DNA from: Eunapius fragilis
Lineage: Eukaryota; Porifera; Demospongiae; Spongillida; Spongillidae
Direction: 5' to 3'
Assembly: GCA_963681505.1 (NCBI GenBank)
Contig: OY811976.1
Coordinates: forward strand, 5,632,003-5,696,002
Length of the DNA stretch: 64,000 bases
Each line of letters starts with the position of its first letter. Position 1 is the stretch's first letter. The position numbers and the translations under genes are program-made. A model generated the notes under the pieces. The model searched no databases, was not told the origin of the DNA, and saw nothing but the letters and a program-made list of their open reading frames with translations. Below, one piece after another: positions 41,813-54,065 of this stretch.

Positions 41813-41976
41813 GATGCAAGTTTATGATGGATGGCATTTATGAATACATTACTATTTCATCCTACTTGTATATGAATTGGACGATGATAGTATTTATGAA
41901 TATCACAAAATGCTTTTTTATTCATGCAAAACAATGTGTGATTGATACATTGAGCCTACTGACTTTCTGTTCAATT

Positions 41977-44230
41977 TTCAGGATGAAGACAGTGAATTTG
42001 ATGATAGCAGAGGGGAGGATCATGATTCATGGTAAATGTAAATGCTTTTGCATGTGTACATGTTTATACCTAAGCTTGCATTTTAGTATGGCCGATGTCA
42101 TTAACAATCTCAAAAGCCAGATTAAAGATAATGATTGTGAAATGAGAGTACATAGAAATCAAGTAATGGAAGATGCACTAAAGCACAATATCACACCTAC
42201 GAAAAAAATATGGTGGTACAGTCTGACCTCGTTAAGAGCACATTCGTTAGTTGCGTATTCCCTTGTTAGGTGTATTGAAAATTATATTCATGGTTGATGC
42301 GGGTACCACTTATTATCTGTCTTCAATGTGCAATCTATGCCCTAAGTATGGTAGTTGCGCAGAGAACAAACGTGGCGCTACTAATGGGGTAGACTGTAGG
42401 TAGTAATTACATGTGTTTGCACATTGTTTTCAAATGGTAAAATACATCACTTAGTTAACTTCCGATAGTGCCACTGATTGGTTCAGTATCGTAGTTTAAG
42501 TTTGTAGGTTATATTTGATTCTGAGAAAGGGATTGACGCTGGAGGGCTGGCACGCGAATTTTGTGCAAAGAATTTAAAGATGCGTATTGGAACAAAGACA
42601 CCATACGGCACAATGTCATTGCATTGAAGGTATACTTTCTTATATTGTAAAAATGTTACGATGTGTATGTTCTAAAATACAACTGTTACCTGTATGTAAA
42701 GTGTGCTATCATTCTACCTTAGTTACACTTTTACCTAAAAATAGAATTTCTTCACAGGATTGGGTTTATTTTCAAATGGGACAGCTTATGGCCATCTCTG
42801 TTGTATCGTGGCAATGGATTTAACTTAATGTCCATTCCAGTATACAAATACATATATGGTAGTGTCACCGTACTGAACTGCCAACGATTGTTTCCAAATT
42901 GAGGACTTACCTTCTGATGTGAAGATGATGTGTAGTGAGTGGGGTAATATTAATTAGAGGGGGGAGGAGGATGTATAATGCATTTGAATTATATTATTGT
43001 GAACAAATATGGCTTATTAAATTTTGTTTGTTTACTATACATGTCAATTTTCATAGGTGATCATTTCATTATGCATTCAGATAGTAAATATGAACAGTAT
43101 GGATGAAACAGTAAAATACATTGATGTGTTGAATAAGTGTGGAATATATATAACAGAAATAAACATTGCTGGGAAAGACACTATTGTACAAACAGTTGCA
43201 ATGCAGCACGTAATTTTACACTGCAAAGCCGAATTGGACCAACTGATTGAGGGTCTCAAGGCACTACAGGTGCATAACACTATTTGTGCTCACTCTTGAG
43301 TTATTTGAAGAGACATTCACAAACAATGTGAAGGATCCCAGTGCAGGTATAACACCATAGATATAATGAATCTCACAGTAATATACACTCTTAATTCAAA
43401 AATTCCCATCTGAATGTTTTTTTGTTGTTGACAATGTGTTTGTAAGTGCTATCAAATGAGTCATAACCTACTGCATATTCAAATATTTTCTTTTTAAATT
43501 TATCTCTAATTGTAATCTTGAATAATAAAGGCCGGCTTGGAATATGAGGGATTGATGCAATCAATAACTATTTATGTATTATAATGAAATCTAGTGGTTA
43601 ATTAATTTCAATCCTGAGTTCAAAAAAGGTGTGTTCTCTTGTAAACACCTGGTACATGTATATGTATCAGGTGGAAATGCTATATGCAAATATATACATT
43701 TTTTCACTTTTACACTTTTAATAAAGTGTGAATGATTTTAATACAACATTTATAACAATCATTCATGTACCGTGATATTGTTCTATTTTAAAAATAACGT
43801 TTTTCAGATCAGATTCAAAACATGTTCCAAGTAAATTTTTCACCTAGCAGTCAAAAAAGGGTAAGAGAAGAAATGATATATTGTTGATTTAAAGAGTATA
43901 TTGGCAAGAGTCAAGATAAATAAAAGATTGTTTTTGTGATTTATTTACTGATAAACATACCTTTATTTATAGGAGACAAACTGAAGAGTTTGCTTCAGTT
44001 CTGCAGAGAAAAATCATGTATCATCTACCATAATACCTATTTCCACAGCATCAAAATGCTCAATGGAACTATCCATACCAGCATCACACAAAACCTACAC
44101 CTCATTTGCATCCGCTATGGACAAAGCATTGTAATGGCACGGTGGACTTGGATGTTCGTAGTCCACTGCCGTTCCGGTTTGGGTTTGCAAAGGTCTAACT
44201 CAAATACAAGATCTGGTTATGCGAGATTAA
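41977..44230 (+). pseudogene. HECT-type E3 ubiquitin ligase gene, multi-exon and decayed
   Basis: Pieces in order: an acidic exon (DEDSEFDDSRGEDHDSW, 41,983-42,031); MADVINNLKSQIKDND with EMRVHRNQVMEDAL (42,089-42,190), the start of a HECT domain; VIFDSEKGIDAGGLAREF (~42,510-42,570), the N-lobe signature; DWVYFQMGQLMAISVV (~42,760); IYITEINIAGKDTIVQTVAM and KAELDQLIEGLKAL (43,135-43,268); and the C-lobe with STASKCSMELSIP, where the Cys codon at 44,057-44,059 fits the ubiquitin-accepting cysteine. TSFASAMDKAL then a stop then WHGGLG follows (~44,125). Exons are separated by small GT-AG introns. Stops and frame changes suggest a pseudogene, or a gene whose splice sites I misplaced. Confidence 0.65.
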
Positions 44231-44627
44231 CAAGAATTCACAATTGAAGTTTCTAAAAATGTTTGTGTGCATGTGTGCACATGTTTATGTTGTTCGTGTA
44301 CATGGATTCGATGAAAAACATGAAGTGAATAAAAAAGGTGGACATTTTGTGATGCACTAGTCCATCATGCAGCGCACAGTGATGCATGAAATACACTACA
44401 GAAGTACAAGGGTACATAATTGAAGAGCATGGCAGCATACATTGCCCAACTCCAGATGCTCATGATCGGGTCTTGCTTTGCCTTGAATGTGCAATGCCAA
44501 TCAATTGAACATAACTAGCCACTGCAATTATTACAACTAAATTATGCATGTAACAAAGTATAGTTTTGTTCCAGATGTTATGTTCCTTATACAGATGGTA
44601 AATATAATTTTTTTTTCTAGTACAGAA

Positions 44628-44757
44628 GAGAAACCAGGGTGGAACAATAAGAGAAACCAGGGTAAAACTATAAAAAACCAGGGTGGAACTATAAAAGAAA
44701 CCAGAGTGGAACTATAAGAGAAACCAGGGTGGAACAAGAGAAACCAGGGTGGAAATA
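44628..44757. repeat. ~22-bp minisatellite, six units
   Basis: AGAAACCAGGGTGGAACTAT units vary slightly in length (20-23 bp). A hairpin GGCCTGACAG/CTGTCAGGCC sits further on at 44,861-44,886. Confidence 0.88.
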
Positions 44758-45124
44758 ATACACCTGAGCAAGGCAAAAAGGCAAAGATTGGGCCTCCTAC
44801 AGGCAAGGTTGCCGATAGAAAGCCAAGGGTCTGGCCTGAGGCCGGCCGACCTGACTGCCTGGCCTGACAGGTCAATCTGTCAGGCCAATGAATTGATAAT
44901 TAAATAATTGATGCGTAATTTGATTTTGCATCAGCTATGTCGATCGGCAATTCTTCTCCTGGTTCATCATCTTAACACACTCCTCTGCCTTCCACTCATT
45001 GTCTCAAACCTTCTACGAACCCCGATCTGTGGGAATACAATTCTGAGGAGCTTGTGAGATTTGTACCTTTGTGAAAGCTTAGCAGTCGCACAAACACATC
45101 CGCTGTCTGGTCCCATTTCAAGGT

Positions 45125-45828
45125 CCATACATCAAAGGAAAAAAGTCATGTGGATAAAGCTTGGTGTGACTATTGCTTCAAGTCGTTTTCCAGGGAACAC
45201 TCTACTCTTTTTAGACACATTGAATGGCATCACAAGGGTCAAATAAAGAATGAAGACTCGGTAGTTTGTGTAAAAAAAGAAAAGACCATTCTAACAGCCA
45301 AGAAATCGCAGCTCGAGCAGTATTTTACATCTCAAATCCTGCCTCTCACAAAAAATGAGCAGGGATAAAGCAACGAAACTCTTAGCACATGCATGGTGCG
45401 AAAATTTACTTCCCTCAGTTCTTGCTGACAGTCTAACCTTCAGTTTGTTTTTTGTTTCATGCATCTCAAGAGGTTCCTTCAAGATGCTCGACAGGACGAA
45501 GGTCACCAAGAGTGATAGATGAGTTGTATGAGGATATGATGTTGAAGTTGAAGGACATGCTGAAGCAATGATCAAGTATATATTAGATGATAGGATGGAT
45601 GCAATTGCTACAGACAATGGTGCAAATTTTGTGGCTGCTGTGGAAGACCTGCTAGAGAAAGGTGTATGTGAAGAACATGTGCGATGCGCTTATCATACTC
45701 TCCAATTGTCAATAAAAATTCATATTGACCCACCAAAGCCAAAGAACGCCTCTGCATCAACAAATGCAACTAGTGAATTGATTGCAGTGTTTCGAAAGCT
45801 TGTAAACAAAATCTATGGTTTCTCCTAG
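45125..45828 (+). pseudogene. hAT transposase fragment 3 (BED finger and core piece)
   Basis: 45,150-45,365 reads AWCDYCFKSFSREHSTLFRH and IEWHHKG, a BED-like C-x2-C/H-x4-H finger, then KKSQLEQYFTSQ. 45,568-45,828 reads RMDAIATDNGANFVAAVEDL and RCAYHTLQLSIKIHI, the same core motif as hAT 1 at 38.4 kb, and ends in LVNKIYGFS. Intervening sequence lacks the expected linker and first catalytic part. A left tip like CAAGGTTGCCGAT at ~44,803 is possible but unproven. The Gypsy at 45,902 inserted just after it. Confidence 0.7.
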
Positions 45829-45901
45829 TTGGACCAAACCCCTACGCGCATTGTGATCGTGACAGTATGCAGCGGCATTTAGTGTAATGCTACAATATAC
45901 C

Positions 45902-46161
45902 TGTAATGTATGTTACATAATCTATGTTACATAATGTATGTGGCCACCACTCGTGCGTGACGAGACGGGCGTACTGCCTCACACCACAATAGTGCGGCCC
46001 CCATTGTTCACTTCATTATATGTGTTCAGACTTGTTCAGTTTGCCACTCTTTTTGTATCCGAGTGTATTACCACGGTTTGTGACGACTGATTGTCGTGGG
46101 GGCCCACCAGGCCTTAGTGATTGCGCAAGCCGTTAGTAAGACGTGTGCAATGGATACAACA
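45902..46161 (+). repeat. Gypsy-D 5' LTR
   Basis: TGTAATGTATG to GGATACAACA, with an internal near-tandem TATGTTACATAATC/TATGTTACATAATG at its start. Confidence 0.95.
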
Positions 46162-46162
46162 T

Positions 46163-46173
46163 TGGCGACGAGG
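46163..46173 (+). promoter_or_regulatory. Primer-binding site, tRNA-Ser type
   Basis: TGGCGACGAGG, one base after the LTR. Confidence 0.85.
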
Positions 46174-46226
46174 CAAACCAGCCAGTGAGTTACCTTTTAT
46201 CAGTTCTCCTATAGGTCGTGGATCAA

Positions 46227-46974
46227 ATGACGACACACGGCAGTGTTGGACCGTACGACCGTCAAACCGAGGAGTGGTCATCCTATTGTGAACGTGTTGA
46301 GCACTACTTGTCGGCCAACGCCATCGACAATGCGGATCAACGTCGAGCAATACTACTGTCAATATGCGGCCCGTCAACGTACCAACTGATCCGTAGCCTG
46401 GTGGCTAACCTACGGAGAAAACCTTCGATGAATTGGTCAAAATGGTTCATGAACATCTAACGCCGACTCCATCGTGCATTTCCAGTTCAATGGTCGTGTG
46501 CAGAAGGAGGGGGAAACGATAGCAGACTTTGTGGCAGCCCTCCGCAAGTTAGCTGAATCCTGTCAATTTGGTAACGTTTTAGAAGAGATGTTGAGAGACC
46601 GCATTGTTTGTGGCATAAGAGACAATGCTGTACAGCGTCGGTTGCTGGCTGAACCTAAATTGACGTTTGCCAAGGCTTTTGAGACAGTTCAGGCTGTAGA
46701 ATCGGCTGAAAAGAGCATTGTTGTATTGCAGGCCCAGAAACAGGAGCGTAGTGAGGTACCGACCGTCAGCACCGTGGAGCTGAATGCTGTTGTGGAGGAG
46801 AAACCACCATCTCCACATCAGACCTGGACCATGCAGTGTTCTCGCTGCGGAGGGAAGCACAACAGTACAAAGTGCCCGTGCATTGAGTGGGTCTGTTTCA
46901 AGTGCGGTAAGAAGGGCCATGTGGCGAGGTTTTGCCGTAGCAGTATGGGCAGTCAACCCAAGCGTCTTCAATGA
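46227..46974 (+). pseudogene. gag: Gypsy-D gag
   Basis: MTTHGSVGPYDRQTEEWSSY (ATG 46,227) and the following AISGPSTYQLI-type segment (ICGPSTYQLIRSLVAN) are the N-terminal capsid-like part. A frame change at ~46,450 and then HFQFNGRVQKEGETIADFVA continue in frame 46,474-46,974. LRDRIVCGIRDNAVQRRLL follows, and two knuckles, CSRCGGKHNSTKC (short) and CFKCGKKGHVARFC. The block ends in TGA at 46,972-46,974, and pol is in the same frame. One frameshift separates it from an intact Gag. Confidence 0.85.
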
Positions 46975-49900
46975 AGAGGGACAGGAACACTGGGGAAAGA
47001 GGCGCTGCATACCCTGTCTGGTTCAGCACCACAGTCCGACCCCCCCTTTCTAGCTGTAGTGTCGGTGAATGTAGCGCCGCTGGCTATGGAGATTGACACA
47101 GGAGCTACAGTCTCGCTAATTAGCGAAAGCACCTATACGAACCGTTGGTCTACAAGATCTAGACCTCACTTGGAACATACTAGCGTGTTACTGAAAACTT
47201 ATTCAGGCGGAAATTTGTCAGTGTTGGGACAGATTGTAGTCACGGTTACGTATCGTGAGCAGTCGCACCGTTTGCCATTGCTTGTGGTCGGTGGGGATGG
47301 CCCATCACTTCTGGGGCGGAACTGGCTATACAAGTTAAAGGTGGAGCTCGAAAAGCTAACGATCTTCCATACACAAAGTGCAAGCGGCTTGGAAGGTATT
47401 CTGACTAACCACTCAGAGCTTTTCAAAGATGAATTGGGACTTGTTAAGGGCACTCCGGTGAAACTCCATGTTGATGCATCTTGCAAACCCCATTTCTTTA
47501 GGCCATGCCCAGTTCTCTATGCTCTGAGGAGTAAAGTGGAGGCTGAGCTGTATAGGCTGTTGAAAGCCGGTGTAATTGAACCTGTCCGTTCGTCAGACTG
47601 GGCTGCACCCATTGTTCCTGTTCTCAAACAAGATGGAAGTGTGCGCATCTGCGGCGACTATAAGATGACTGTGAACAAAGCAGCAGTGGTGGAAACCTAC
47701 CCATTACCCAGAGTTGAGGACTTACTGGGATCAATTGGGAATGGAAAAGTGTTCTCCAAATTGGACTTGGCAAACGCTTATACGCAGCTAGAATTGGATG
47801 ATGAATCGAAGAATTTGGTCACGATCAACACCCTGAAAGGGCTGTTCAGGTACAATCGTCTTCCATTTGGCGTGGCAGCAGCACCAGCTATATTCCAAAG
47901 AACAATGGAAACGTTACTCAGGGACATACCTCATGCGTGCGTGTATATTGACGATGTGTTAGTTTCTGGGGAGTCTGAAGCTGAGCATTTGCAGATTCTG
48001 GAAGTAGTGCTGACCCGCCTCCAGCAAGTTGGTTTTTGGTTGAAGCTGTCAAAGTGTGCGTTCATGTTACCATCATTGGAGTACCTGGGGCATGTCATTT
48101 CCAAAGATGGTATTCAGCCAACGGAGACAAAGAAACGGGCAATAGTGGATGCACCAACTCCCAAAAATGTCACAGAGCTTCGCTCATTTCTGGGAATGCT
48201 GACATACTACAGCAAGTTTCTACCAAAGCTTGCCACTGTTTTGTCTCCACTGTACTTGCTACTGCAGAAAAACAAACCCTGGTCATGGAGTGGCGAGCAG
48301 GCATCGGCATTTATACAAGCCAAGAAGCTACTGACATCAGCGGAAGTGCTTGTACATTTTGACCCTAAGAAGAAGCTTCTGCTTGCCTGTGATGCGTTTC
48401 CGTATGGAGTGGCAGCAGTGTTGTCACACCTGATGGAAGATGGTTTGGACCGCCCTATCGCTTATGCTTCGCGCACTCTCTCTCCAGCAGAAAGGAAATA
48501 TGCTCAACTGGAGAAAGAAGGTCTTGCGGTGGTGTTTGGTGTTTCCCGGTTCCATCAATACATCTATGGAAGAGAATTTACCATCTTGTCAGACCACAAG
48601 CCACTACAATACTTACTGAGTGAAAACAAGGCAGTATCACCCATGGCGTCTGCCCGCATTCAACGCTGGGCTCTTGTATTAGGCTCGTATCGCTACCGCA
48701 TACTGTACAAAGCTGGCAAACAGTAAGCTAATGTGGATGCCTTAAGCCGTCTGCCCCTGAACGATCCAGATCTAACGAGTGCACCTGACCAAGAGGGTGC
48801 AGTGTTCATGTTGGAAGTGCTGGAAAACAGTATCTCACCAGTGACAGTTAGCACAATTCGGGGACAAACGAGTAAAGATCCTGTGCTGTCCCGTGTAAAG
48901 AACATGGTCACCCATGGGAATTGGGATGCAGCAATAGGGCAGGAGTTCCTACCTTATCTACGTAGGAAGTGGGAACTAAGTGTGCTAGATGATTGCATCG
49001 TGTGGGGCAGCCGTGTGGTTGTGCCAAGACCCAGCCAGAAGGCTGTGCTAGAAATTCTACATGAAGCTCACCCAGGCATTGTTCGGATGAAGTCCTTGGC
49101 CAGGGGTACCGTGTGGTGGCCGGGAATTGACAGTGACCTAGAGGAGAAAGTCAAGTCATGTAAACCTTGCCAAGAAAACAAGAAATCCCCTCCGGTAGCC
49201 CCACTGCATCCGTGGGAGTTTCCTGGTAGGGCATGGTCGCACCTACACATAGACTTTGCAGGACCGTTTCTGGGGGAAATGTTTATTGTCCTGGTGGACG
49301 CCCACTCCAAATGGTTGGAGGTCGCAGCAGTACCCTCATGTTCAGCCTCAAGTGCAATCCGTTTCCTCCGGACCGTGTTTTCCACCCATGGCTTGCCAGA
49401 CCAAATCGTCTCGGACAATGGAACAGCATTCACCAGTGACGAATTCCAAGCCTTCCTACAAAAGAACGCCATTCGTCATACAACTAGTGCCCCCTACCAC
49501 CCTGCAAGTAATGGACTGGCAGAACGTTGTGTGCAAACCTTCAAGGAAGCCCTTATAAAGTCAAAAGGGGATATAGAGACCTGTCTCAACCGTTTCCTGT
49601 TTGCATACCGACTTACCCCTCACACAACCACTGGTCATTCCCCAGCCGAGCTGTTATTTGGGAGGAAGCCACGCTCAGTGTTAGATGCCCTACACCCAGA
49701 TCTGGAAGAAAAGGTGGCTCGTAGCCAGGAGCAACAAAAAACAGCTCATGATTGTCACGCAAAAAGGCGCGAGTTCAGCATTGGGGACAAAGTGTACATA
49801 AGAAACTACAGTGGTTCCCCTGAATGGCTCCCAGGTGTAGTCAGTAAATCTACGGGACTAGTGTCTGTCCTTGTTGACCTGGGTGATGGTAGGCAATGGC

Positions 49901-50184
49901 GCCGACATCTGGACCAAGTGAGGATACGTTCAGTTGATGATGTGGTCGTCCCAGGAGAAAGGAGGCCCAACCCAGTGGACAAAACCCCAAAAACGGTGGA
50001 GAGGGAGAAGTGGAATTCCCCCCCCAGGGGAGGAGTTCAACCGAGCAGTGAGTCAGGTCCAGTGATGCAACCAACGGACAGTGGCATAACACAGGAACCT
50101 ATGAACCCAACAAGTGGGGCAGCAGAACAAACCCTGTGCCGTTCAAAATGTCGTCACTCCCTCCCTGACCGGTATGGAACTTAA
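46975..50184 (+). pseudogene. pol: Gypsy-D pol: protease, RT, RNase H, integrase
   Basis: It is in the same frame as gag, separated only by TGA. Protease has MEIDTGATVSLIS (~47,086), then GDGPSLLGRNWL. RT has GDYKMTVN, LDLANAYTQLEL and YIDD at residues 296-299 of frame 47,059-48,726. RNase H has ACDAFPYGVAAVL and [13 protein letters not shown] at 48,724 interrupts AGKQ/ANVDALSR. Integrase (frame 48,733-50,184) has HEAHPG..CKPCQ, and D174, D228, E264 (HIDFAGP, SDNGTAF, LAERC; 35 residues between the last two). The tail ends LPDRYGT before TAA. Only one nonsense codon and the gag/pol TGA break about 1,070 codons, so it is the best candidate master besides Gypsy-C. Confidence 0.9.
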
Positions 50185-50195
50185 GGAGGGAGGAA

Positions 50196-50444
50196 TGTAA
50201 TGTATGTTACATAATCTATGTTACATAATGTATGTGGCCACCACTCGTGCGTGACGAGGCGGGCGTACTGCCTCACACCACAATAGTGCGGCCCCCATTG
50301 TTCACTTCATTATATGTGTTCAGTTTGCCACTCTTTTGTATCCGAGTGTATTACCACGGTTTGTGACGACTGATTGTCGTGGGGGCCCACCAGGTCTTAG
50401 TGATTGTGCAAGCCGTTAGTAAGACGCGTGCAACGGATACAACA
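50196..50444 (+). repeat. Gypsy-D 3' LTR
   Basis: 249 bp, matching the 5' LTR with five substitutions and 11 fewer bases. Confidence 0.95.
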
Positions 50445-50449
50445 ATACC

Positions 50450-51440
50450 AAATTGCTCCCAAGACCTAGGTTGATATAAATTGGACTACGGTGTCTTCCT
50501 CTCATGTGTTCTTGTTTATGTTCCTGATTTTCTCCTATTAATATTGCTTACAGTGGGTAAAATCCAAAACCACAGCAACTTGCCGCTGCTGGAGGGAAGA
50601 CTGGTTCCGATCCTAATAAAAACTGTTGGGATTATTTTACACTGAACAGGAGTCACATCCTTGTAGTCTATAGTCTAACTGCTGCTTCTGATAAACCCCC
50701 GGTATCCATATTCGATAGCAAAGCATACGTGAGATATCACATGAAAAACTAGATAACCGCACGCCTGCAATCTGATTGGAGACACCTACGTAATTCCAGT
50801 TGTGGTGGTCACAAAAAAGTGGCATTAGATACCGGTGAGATTTGGTTGTAGTTTTGAGGATGTAAGGGAGGTGGGACATTCAAAATGAGCTTTCAGATAG
50901 TGAATGTTGCCTTAACAAATTCAGTCTGTATTCAGCTGTTTTGCCACTGGTTGTATTTGATCAGTTCCAAGATGAGGTAGAACATCTACATACATGTAGA
51001 ATGGTGTGATACAAGCTCTATACCTAAATTGTGTTACAATATATATTACAGGCAATACACAATGCATGTGGAGACTATGAGTTCTTGTCAACAATGTATG
51101 GTCGGTAAACCAGTGGTGGTATACTAAACGAAAGCACAATGTGAAATGATAACCATGCAATAGGATTTTATCCTTGCCTATATTGCAAAATACTAGTGAC
51201 CAGATGGCTATGGTTCTATCCATTTGAGGGCATGCCACAGAAAGATCACTTGAGGATGTGTGCTGACCGCCAATGGTACAATCTCGTCAGGCAGTATTAG
51301 AAAAGATGCACAGAAATTTTTTAACTGCAACTCAGTTCCTTGTTCTGACATCCTCATTTCACAGCTAAATGTATCCAGTATTGCTATTATTTGAGTTAAA
51401 TGCAGGCCTGCCGTCCACCTGGTCTCCATAAGATGTTCCA
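50450..51440. other. No recognisable gene
   Basis: The flank of Gypsy-D (AAATTGCTCCC) begins here. Nothing recognised in either strand. Confidence 0.4.
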
Positions 51441-51449
51441 TTTGATGGA

Positions 51450-53713
51450 AGCGTTATGCTTCGGACACAAAATTTCGGCGGAAGGGATCCAACCGACAGA
51501 GGAGAAAAAGAGAGCAATCCTGGAGGTTCCGACCCCACAGAACATGCAACAGCTACGTCTTTCCTCGGTCTCTTAAACTACTACGGGAAGTTTCTACCAC
51601 ACCTGTCCAGTACTCTGGCCCCCTCTACTGCTTACAGGATGGCATTGGAATCGCGACCAAGGCGAAGCGTTCCGCAACGCAAAGCAGCTTTTGACATTGG
51701 TGGAAGTTCTCACACCTTACGACTCAAAGCAGAGACTGGTTCTTTCGTGTGACGCCTCCCCATACGGAATATGAGCAGTCCTTTCCCACCAGTTCAAGGA
51801 TGGCTCAGAACGCCCCATCGCTTATGCACGCGTACGCTGGCACCAGCCGAAAGAAAATACTGCCAACTCAAAAAGGAGGGTTTGGCCATCGTGTATGGAG
51901 TAAAAAAATTCCACCAGTACCTGCTAGGCCGAGTGTTCTGACCACAAGCCGCTGCAGTACCTATTCAGCGAAAGCCGACAAGTCCCTCCGATGGCGTCCT
52001 CTAGAATCCAGAGATGGGCCCCTCACCCTCAGAGCGTACAACTACACAATGGTTTTCAGGGCGGGAAAGCTGCAGGCAAATGCCGATGCCCTCAGCAGGC
52101 TACCATTGAAGGGTCCAGAACTCGATGTTCCCACCCCCGGTGACACGGTCCTGATGCTACAAACCCTGGACCAGGACAACAGTGCAGTGTCAGTCGCTTC
52201 CTTTCGAAACTGGATAGACAAGGATCCGCTCATTTCAAGAGTAAGAGAAGCCGTAAGCCAAGGAAATTGGTGAGAAGTACCGAATGGCCCGGAGACCTCC
52301 CAGTACAGAATGAAAAGCCACGAGCTAAGCGTGTAAGATGATTGCCTCCTCTGGGGTAACCGTGTACTAGTACCAAGAGCGGGCAGAGAGGCGATTATGC
52401 GGATCCTACACGAAGGGCATCCAGGACTGTCCCGCATGAAGTCTTTGGCAAGGGTTGTGGTGTGGTGGCCTGGCATGGATGCAGATTTGGAGAACCTTGT
52501 AAGACGATGCCAACCATGCCAAGTAAACAGAAAGAATCCCCCAGCGGCTCCCCTGCATCCGTGGGAATGGCCAACAAGACCATGGTCTCGACTCCACGTT
52601 GATTTTGCAGGCCCTTTCTAGGAAAGACATTTATTGTACTTGTGGATGCCCACTCGAAGTGGCCTGTGATCGCCACAGTACCCTCAACCTCTTCCAAACA
52701 TGCCATCGAGTTCTTACGTCGTGCATTTGCCAATCACGGGCTACCTGAAATGTTGGTATCTGACAATGGCAGCGCCTTCACAAGCAAGGAGTTTCAGATT
52801 ATCACCCCCCGCAATGGGATCAGACACGTGAAGAGCGCAGCCTATCACCCATCAACTAATGGTCTGGCTGAGCGCGCAGTGCAGACTTTTAAGGAGGCAC
52901 TAAAAAAGACAAGTGGAGACCTGGAAACTCGTCTGGCCCGTTTCCTGTTTCAGTACAGGACAACTCCACATTGGACCACGTGATGTTCACCATCCAAATT
53001 ACTGCTAGGTCGTAAGCCTCATACTCCCCTTGACCAGATCCACCCCACCAGCAGCAACCCACAAACCCTTTCGGCACAGAGAGAATCAGCACAAGCCAGG
53101 GTAACCAAAGCTCAGAGCCATCAAAAGGAGGCTCATGATAAAAAGGCGATATTGCGCTCCTTCCAGACCGGGCAGAGTGTTTACGTTGTTAACCACAACG
53201 GGAAACCGAAATGGCTACCGGGTATCATCACAGGCAACCCCGCCCCCCTGACATACGTGGTGGACAATGGGGAAGGAAGAGTTTGGCGCCGTCACGTGGA
53301 TCACATTAGAGCACGATACGACGGGCAGCAATGCAGGAAGCCGACCAACTCGGAAGATGGTCACATTGAGAGTGCCACCAAGGACGCTGGTACGAACAAT
53401 GACACGGCAGGCAAGGAGATGAGAGTCCCACAGGCCCCCCGAGCTGGGCACGGAAATTCCTGTAGGTGGAACTCGTACGGAAGGAGGAGAGGAGCGTGTT
53501 GACCCTCGCAATATTCAGTCAGACACTCCCCCAGTTGAGAATGCAGAGCCTGCTGGCAAGCACGAGGGTACTGTCGCGAACGCAGAGTCCCACCCTCAGC
53601 ACCCAACGGCCCAACTTAAGGAAGCAATGCACACTAGCATGTCCAGGCACTCATCGCGTAAACGCAAGGTACCGGACTGTTTTGGCTGGCAACTCCATTT
53701 AAGAAAGGAGGAG
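51450..53713 (+). mobile_element. pol: Gypsy-E, 5'-truncated pol remnant with 3' LTR start
   Basis: It starts inside RT (GIQPTEEKKRAILEV and PTPQNMQQL, ~51,480). RNase H has SCDASPYG then a stop in place of the next residue (51,770), followed by frame shifts through 52,070. RNase H ends FRAGKLQANADALSRLPL. Integrase has HEGHPGLSRM..CQPCQ (52,400-52,520), HVDFAGP then a stop at 52,619, VDAHSKWPV, SDNGSAFTS and LAERAVQ (52,750-52,880), then a stop at 52,981. The C-terminal block 53,152-53,500 has NHNGKPKWLPGIITG. GAAAGGAGGAG precedes TGTGATGACGTATG at 53,714, a probable 3' LTR start. At least eight lesions; it is the most decayed integrase in the window. Confidence 0.82.
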
Positions 53714-54020
53714 TGTGATGACGTATGAACAATGGACGGCTCTTTTGTATCCAGCCGCCGCTCGAGCCTTTACGGAGGTGGCCGCCGAACATTCTAGAAT
53801 GTATTCGTTCACTTGCATATATATTGGCATGCGTGCATGAGTTGATCAAGTTATTTTGCTGTCCTCATTGACTGTGGTTGCACGTGCTTGCTCGCAAGGC
53901 TCCTAGCGCTATATTACAATGCTGTATCCCCATGCCTTTTTGTGCTGTTCAGCTATAGTGATGCATGGTGCAAAGTGAAGTAATCCCTTACCAGGCTGAG
54001 TGGAGTTGCTTTACTTCAAC
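53714..54020 (+). repeat. Probable Gypsy-E 3' LTR (end unresolved)
   Basis: Begins TGTGATGACG after the purine tract. It contains TATATATT near 53,817. No second copy exists here to fix the end. Confidence 0.5.
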
Positions 54021-54065
54021 CTGCATGTAAACTAGTTAAAATGCATCAGATACTGATACTCTTTT

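Larger units (their letters stand above)
45902..50444 (+). mobile_element. Gypsy-D, nearly complete, ATACC target duplication
   Basis: 5' LTR 45,902-46,161 (260 bp), primer site 46,163-46,173, gag, pol, purine tract AAGGAGGGAGGAA (50,183-50,195) and 3' LTR 50,196-50,444 (249 bp). ATACC at 45,897-45,901 and 50,445-50,449 is the 5-bp target duplication. The LTRs differ by five substitutions, a 10-bp tandem duplication (CAGACTTGTT) and one T, so insertion is moderately recent. Coding damage is light. Confidence 0.95.
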
